Below are positions 63,501 through 64,000 of a stretch of 64,000 nt of DNA, piece by piece. The DNA lies in the NCBI RefSeq assembly GCF_009866805.1, contig NZ_SIZW01000043.1, forward strand, positions 1,040,356 through 1,104,355, read 5' to 3'. How positions within the stretch are numbered: position 1 is the stretch's first letter; every line of letters starts with the position of its first letter. A model generated the notes under the pieces. It saw only the letters and a list, made by a program, of their open reading frames with translations, was not told where the DNA came from and ran no database searches. Position numbers and translations under genes: made by a program. Origin of the DNA: Schauerella aestuarii (GTDB lineage Bacteria; Pseudomonadota; Gammaproteobacteria; Burkholderiales; Burkholderiaceae_B).

Positions 63501-64000
63501 AGATCTCGTCCTTGGTCACGCCCGCGCCAAGATACTGGACAGCGCTGTTGGCAACGGCGTAATTCCATTGACCGGCTGCGTTGATCGTCAGCGAACCCAA
63601 CGTGCCGTTGGCTGCCGTAGCGGCGCCAGCCTTGAAGCTGCTTTCACCGGCGTCGATGTCGCTCACGTTGAGCTTGCCGCTCGCGGTGAGGTTGCTGTTA
63701 GTGACGTTCGAGTCCTCGGTGACGGTACCTGTCACCGCGCCGCTGAATGTGGCAGTGTCGTTTGTACCAGTGATGGTGACCGTCACGACAGTGGTCGTGC
63801 CATCGGCGGCAGAAACCGTGAACGATTCGGTCTTCGTTTGGCCAGCGGCCAGATATTGAACTGCCGAGTTGGCAACGTTATAGGTCCACGTGCCGTTCTC
63901 GGCAATCGACAGCGAACCCAGCGTCGAGCCGAGCGGGACTGCAGTGCCGGCCTTGAACGTGCTTTGGCCAGCGTCGGCATCCGAGATCGTCAATGTGCCA
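51565..64000 (-). CDS. Giant RTX/VCBS-repeat adhesin, C-terminal part (start outside window)
   Basis: The frame is open from the window edge for 4,145 residues. From the N-terminal side: about six divergent VCBS-type repeats (62.2-64.0 kb); 17 near-identical 108-residue repeats (56.7-62.2 kb); a cadherin-like domain (about 56.3-56.7 kb); a PA14-like domain (about 55.8-56.3 kb); three or four more VCBS repeats (54.4-55.4 kb); a von Willebrand A domain with MIDAS DTSGS (about 53.35-54.0 kb); a second PA14-like domain (52.26-52.96 kb, ITADDGYRLVIDGV); about nine RTX calcium nonapeptides (51.93-52.16 kb, GGLGDDTIYGG); and a type I secretion tail. It is a surface adhesin for biofilm attachment, exported tail first. 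The LapG-cleavable retention module should lie upstream of the window. Confidence 0.94.
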   Translation of the reverse strand, partial: GTLTISDADAGQSTFKAGTAVPLGSTLGSLSIAENGTWTYNVANSAVQYLAAGQTKTESFTVSAADGTTTVVTVTITGTNDTATFSGAVTGTVTEDSNVTNSNLTASGKLNVSDIDAGESSFKAGAATAANGTLGSLTINAAGQWNYAVANSAVQYLGAGVTKDEIFTVQSADGTTQTITVKIVGVNDAAVIGGVTTGSVTEDTNVSNNNLSTTGKLTITDVDAGEASFQAGTGTPASGTLGSLTVNAAGEWTYTVSNASVQYLNSNQTKDEVFTVLAKDGTAQTVTITIHGTNEAAVIGGVTTGTVVEDGTLHVEGQLTATSSDAGAVGFNPAWITSQYGMLVVDANGKWVYDLNNSTDAVQTLRGGETREDAFIITAKDGTTQTVTITVVGTNDVANIYGTFSGTVTEDTAWNGQVSGYMSIQDRDAGEGKSFNASTTTTSYGTFTMTTGGQWTYTLDNSSPSVQALGAGKSYVETFAIVTDDGTTRNITVTINGTNDAPVIGGATTGTVVEDANVVNGNLTTAGQLNITDVDTGEAVFRAGTGTPANGTLGSLAIGTDGKWNYSVANSAVQYLAAGQTKVESFTVLSADGTPTIINVTITGTNDVPTFSGAATGTVTEDTAVNTNGNLVSTGTLTIADADAGQSTFKAGTAVPVGSTLGSLSIAENGTWTYNVANSAVQYLAAGQTKVESFTVSGADGTTTVVTVTITGTNDVPTFAGAATGTVTEDTAVNANGNLVSSGTLTISDADAGQSTFKAGTAVPVGSTLGSLSIAENGTWTYNVANSAVQYLAAGQTKVESFTVSAADGTTTVVTVTITGTNDVPMFAGAATGTVTEDTAVKANGNLVSSGTLTISDADAGQSAFKAGTAVPVGSTLGSLSIAENGTWTYNVANSAVQYLAAGQTKVESFTVSAADGTTTVVTVTITGTNDVPTFAGAATGTVTEDTAVNANGNLVSSGTLTISDADAGQSTFKAGTAVPVGSTLGSLSIAENGTWTYNVANSAVQYLAAGQTKVESFTVSAADGTTTVVTVTITGTNDVPTFAGAATGTVTEDTAVNANGNLVSTGTLTISDADAGQSTFKAGTAVPVGSTLGSLSIAENGTWTYNVANSAVQYLAAGQTKVESFTVSAADGTTTVVTVTITGTNDVPTFSGTNAGAVTEDTAVNANGNLVSSGTLTIADADAGQSTFKAGTAVPVGSTLGSLSIAENGTWTYNVANSAVQYLAAGQTKVESFTVSAADGTTTVVTVTITGTNDVPTFAGASAGSVTEDTAVNANGNLVSSGTLTISDADAGQSTFKAGTAVPVGTTLGSLSIAENGTWTYNVANSAVQYLAAGQTKVESFTVSAADGTTTVVTVTITGTNDVPTFAGAATGTVTEDTAVNANGNLVSSGTLTISDADAGQSTFKAGTAVPVGSTLGSLSIAENGTWTYNVANSSVQYLAAGQTKVESFTVSAADGTTTVVTVTITGTNDVPTFSGAAAGTVTEDTAVNANGNLVSSGTLTISDADAGQSTFKAGTAVPVGSTLGSLSIAENGTWTYNVANSAVQYLAAGQTKVESFTVSAADGTTTVVTVTITGTNDVPTFAGAATGSVTEDTAVNANGNLVSTGTLTVSDADAGQSMFKAGTAVPVGSTLGSLSIAENGTWTYNVANSAVQYLGAGQTKVESFTVSAADGTTTVVTVTITGTNDVPTFSGANAGAVTEDTAVNANGNLVSSGTLTISDADAGQSTFKAGTAVPVGSTLGSLSIAENGTWTYNVANSAVQYLAAGQTKVESFTVSAADGTTTVVTVTITGTNDVPTFAGAATGTVTEDTAVNAYGNLVSTGTLTISDADAGQSTFKAGNGVPVGSTLGSLSIGTNGAWTYNVPNSAVQYLAAGQTKVESFTVSAADGTTTVVTVTITGTNDVPTFAGAATGTVTEDTAVNANGNLVSTGTLTISDADAGQSTFKAGTAVPVGSTLGSLSIAENGTWTYNVANSAVQYLAAGQTKVESFTVSAADGTTTVVTVTITGTNDVPTFSGTNAGAVTEDTAVNANGNLVSSGTLTISDADAGQSAFKAGTAVPVGSTLGSLSIAENGTWTYNVANSAVQYLAAGQTKVESFTVSAADGTTTVVTVTITGTNDVPTFTGAATGTVTEDTAVNANGNLVSTGTLIVNDADTGQSTFKAGTAVAVGSVLGSLSIAANGAWTYNVPNSAVQYLAAGQTKLESFTVTTADGTTTVITVTITGTNDIPTFSGVATGAVTEDTAVNANGNLVSTGTLTISDADSGQSTFKAGTAVPVGSTLGSLSIAENGTWTYNVANSAVQYLAAGATKTESFTVSAADGTTTVVTVTITGTNDIPTFSGAATGTVTEDTNVSSQGTLVSTGTLIVTDADSGEASFKAGTATAVGNALGSLSIAANGAWTYSVANSAVQYLGANQTKVEQFTVQSADGTTKTISVTITGTNDAPIATADTGTVGEDNTLTVSAGNGVLANDSDIDAGSTLVVSAVNNSAANLGVAIAGSAGGTFTLKADGSYVFNPGQDFKALTEGATKTTSVSYTVSDGQGGTATTTLTVTVTGSVDKPTITVVPHALTAAETGALSTSQGLTINYYQGVGVNNAAYKMAGSLQGLVDGKTPTTTTTDGSAFDRNVAVGDVYAIKGLMFLEAGKSYTFSGYWDDTMQFKVGDTAVLTKDYNTYGNYQTVTIQPTVSGYYPLEVYMTNNDGAGRLSLMVGVDGGAATSITSGAFAVYPSVAALQAGALDFSPVQKDAGGYSFYAVKEDEGVTGSRIELGTPTAALTDTIGPNETLKVSVSNIPAGTVLTDAAGHSVTITSSTQVVSLTDWSLATLKLLPPTGFVGVIALNYTATAEGINGGTASASTTQNVFVFPLTPNAGAVTEDSSPTTLSATSTLLLRGADDQAVVFKAGSGVGASGTLGSLTIDAAGKWTYSVDNSRVQYLGAGETKQETFTVTTASNTTQTITVTVTGVNDVPTITGARTGEVTEDLNANAQGNLTATGALVAADADQNQSGFVTTVTPGVGVLGSLSIDAAGKWSYAVANSKVQYLGAGDTRVETFTVSTLDGTTQTISVTIKGTNDATVFGGATTGTVTEDTNVVSGKLTTSGVLTFVDPDQNQSAISTTVTPAAGNLGTLTISSTGAWTYSVDNSKTQYLNSDTTRIENFTVTSQDGTQQVISVTIKGTNDAPVLTSSSATVSEEGLDGGLKDTAGTSDTTDSATFTGKIGIVDVDNTTFKVSLTPPTTTLTSGGLTVTWKVSSDGMTLTGSTTAKDVIKVVMDASGNYSVNLLGGLDHPVKGSEDTLSFNVGVTVNDGSASSTTQLAITVEDDSPIAQSSTANIFQPTATTNLLLMLDTSGSMAEKFTNSAGVTMTRLDAMKAAVTSMLDKYAELGDVRVQGVSFNSTAQNATSWMTVAQAKTYLTYLTANGGTNYDDALAKAQTAFNTSGKLAGGNNVAYFFSDGEPTMSNQVNSVNNPGNTTDPTLGDGIDAKEQAAWEAFLVANKINTFAVGMGSDVSATYLNPISYDGQKSVDNNATGTVIVSNLSQLTSTVLSTVPTREVTGGLGYDGTAQTGRFGGDAGSIKTITVSGLTYTYDATKNTVSTTGTLSGGTKGTFDGTSYALTITTALGGKFVIDMVEGRYSYTAAVDKTGKETFGYTLTDNDGDTASSTLTVNVYGASSTTAITAAQGLTGEFYGYNDNKAATTALGYRVHSDDAKFGNLSSISSVETIINGRAGVSVTGTSTTVATTATDASFIAKNLNYGGVSNDLGYNTKTTGTTTGTAVAAGTSSRPANLYTFLDNANATDDEKSLKVYRSSELGRTTDAAIRMVGAAYFADGFYDFKITADDGYRLVIDGVSVLAYDSNTSVASKTVTGVDISAGFHTIELLYWDQGGAASMKVEFKATDAATFDVVSTDKLAMYSSAISLSALQDIVQNDDGTYSIRTGQELTGSEANDIIQGTDGKDVITGGLGDDTIYGGSGDDIIDGGAGNDMLYGGTGADTLKGGEGNDVLYGNEGRDTLIGGKGDDILYGGTGSDTFKWELNDQGTKSAPAVDTIKDFSTATVAAGGDVLDLKDLLVGENDGNLTQYLNIKKDGANTVIDVSTSGNVATQVDQKIVLENVDLTNNNALTNQQIINDLLQKGKLQTDH
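56676..62183 (-). repeat. Array of 17 tandem 324-bp repeats in the adhesin gene
   Basis: Seventeen head-to-tail units of 324 bp (108 residues each) with no spacer; boundaries are approximate. Each encodes a VCBS-type beta domain marked by VTEDTAVNANGNLVS, DADAGQSTFKAGTAVPVG and VANSAVQYLAAGQTK. Protein copies are almost identical, while DNA copies differ mostly at third codon positions. A further partial unit of the same type reaches the window edge after several divergent ones. Confidence 0.92.

Noticed and set aside
51565..64000. LapG cleavage site in the visible adhesin
   Set aside because: The cleavage site belongs to the N-terminal retention module, which lies upstream of the window. 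Any short AA-G match here would be meaningless.
1..64000. tRNA, rRNA, insertion sequences, integrases or phage genes
   Set aside because: None seen on either strand. Composition and gene order look like core chromosome, with the adhesin and tad loci the only accessory-type regions.

Overview
The window looks like a chromosomal segment of a high-GC betaproteobacterium of the order Burkholderiales, probably an Alcaligenaceae (Bordetella/Achromobacter-like) relative. The basis is the high GC content, the gene order recA-recX-DUF2889-sucC-sucD-terC-hemCDXY, and families such as BPSS1780 and DUF2069. No taxonomic marker search was possible. I saw no rRNA, tRNA, insertion sequence, prophage or CRISPR.

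Region 1 (1-6.1 kb) is a tightly coupled plus-strand operon of lipid-modification type: FAD oxidoreductase (partial), DUF1365, a divergent cyclopropane-synthase-like methyltransferase, a chalcone-isomerase-like protein, an MFS carrier, a DUF3833 lipoprotein, an SDR and a SnoaL-like protein. A 460-base gap follows, holding a likely unannotated small RNA on the minus strand. Region 2 (6.5-10.6 kb, minus) is an MHS-type MFS transporter followed by a TctE/TctD-like two-component system.

Region 3 (10.7-27.6 kb) is housekeeping: recA with a clear LexA box, recX, metR/metE with two MetR boxes, sucCD, two TerC proteins, a 38-residue pilin-like peptide, hemCDXY, ppa, an FAH-family hydrolase and a tiny lipoprotein. 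Region 4 (28.1-38.5 kb) is an eleven-gene plus-strand cluster for a Tad/Flp-type secretion and pilus machine. Its ATPase is fused to an N-terminal FHA domain, and no tadZ or prepilin peptidase gene lies next to it.

Region 5 (38.6-45.3 kb) holds BPSS1780, thrB, dusA, a CBS protein, YihY, DUF2069 and selO. Region 6 (45.5-64 kb) is the most striking. It has the C-terminal 4,145 residues of a giant repeat adhesin, followed in the same orientation by lapG, lapD, a seven-helix histidine kinase and a PAS-GGDEF cyclase, with a response regulator convergent to them. I infer a complete local switch: sensor kinase/regulator, cyclic-di-GMP synthase, LapD receptor, LapG protease and adhesin. The adhesin start, its retention module and its export genes lie outside the window.
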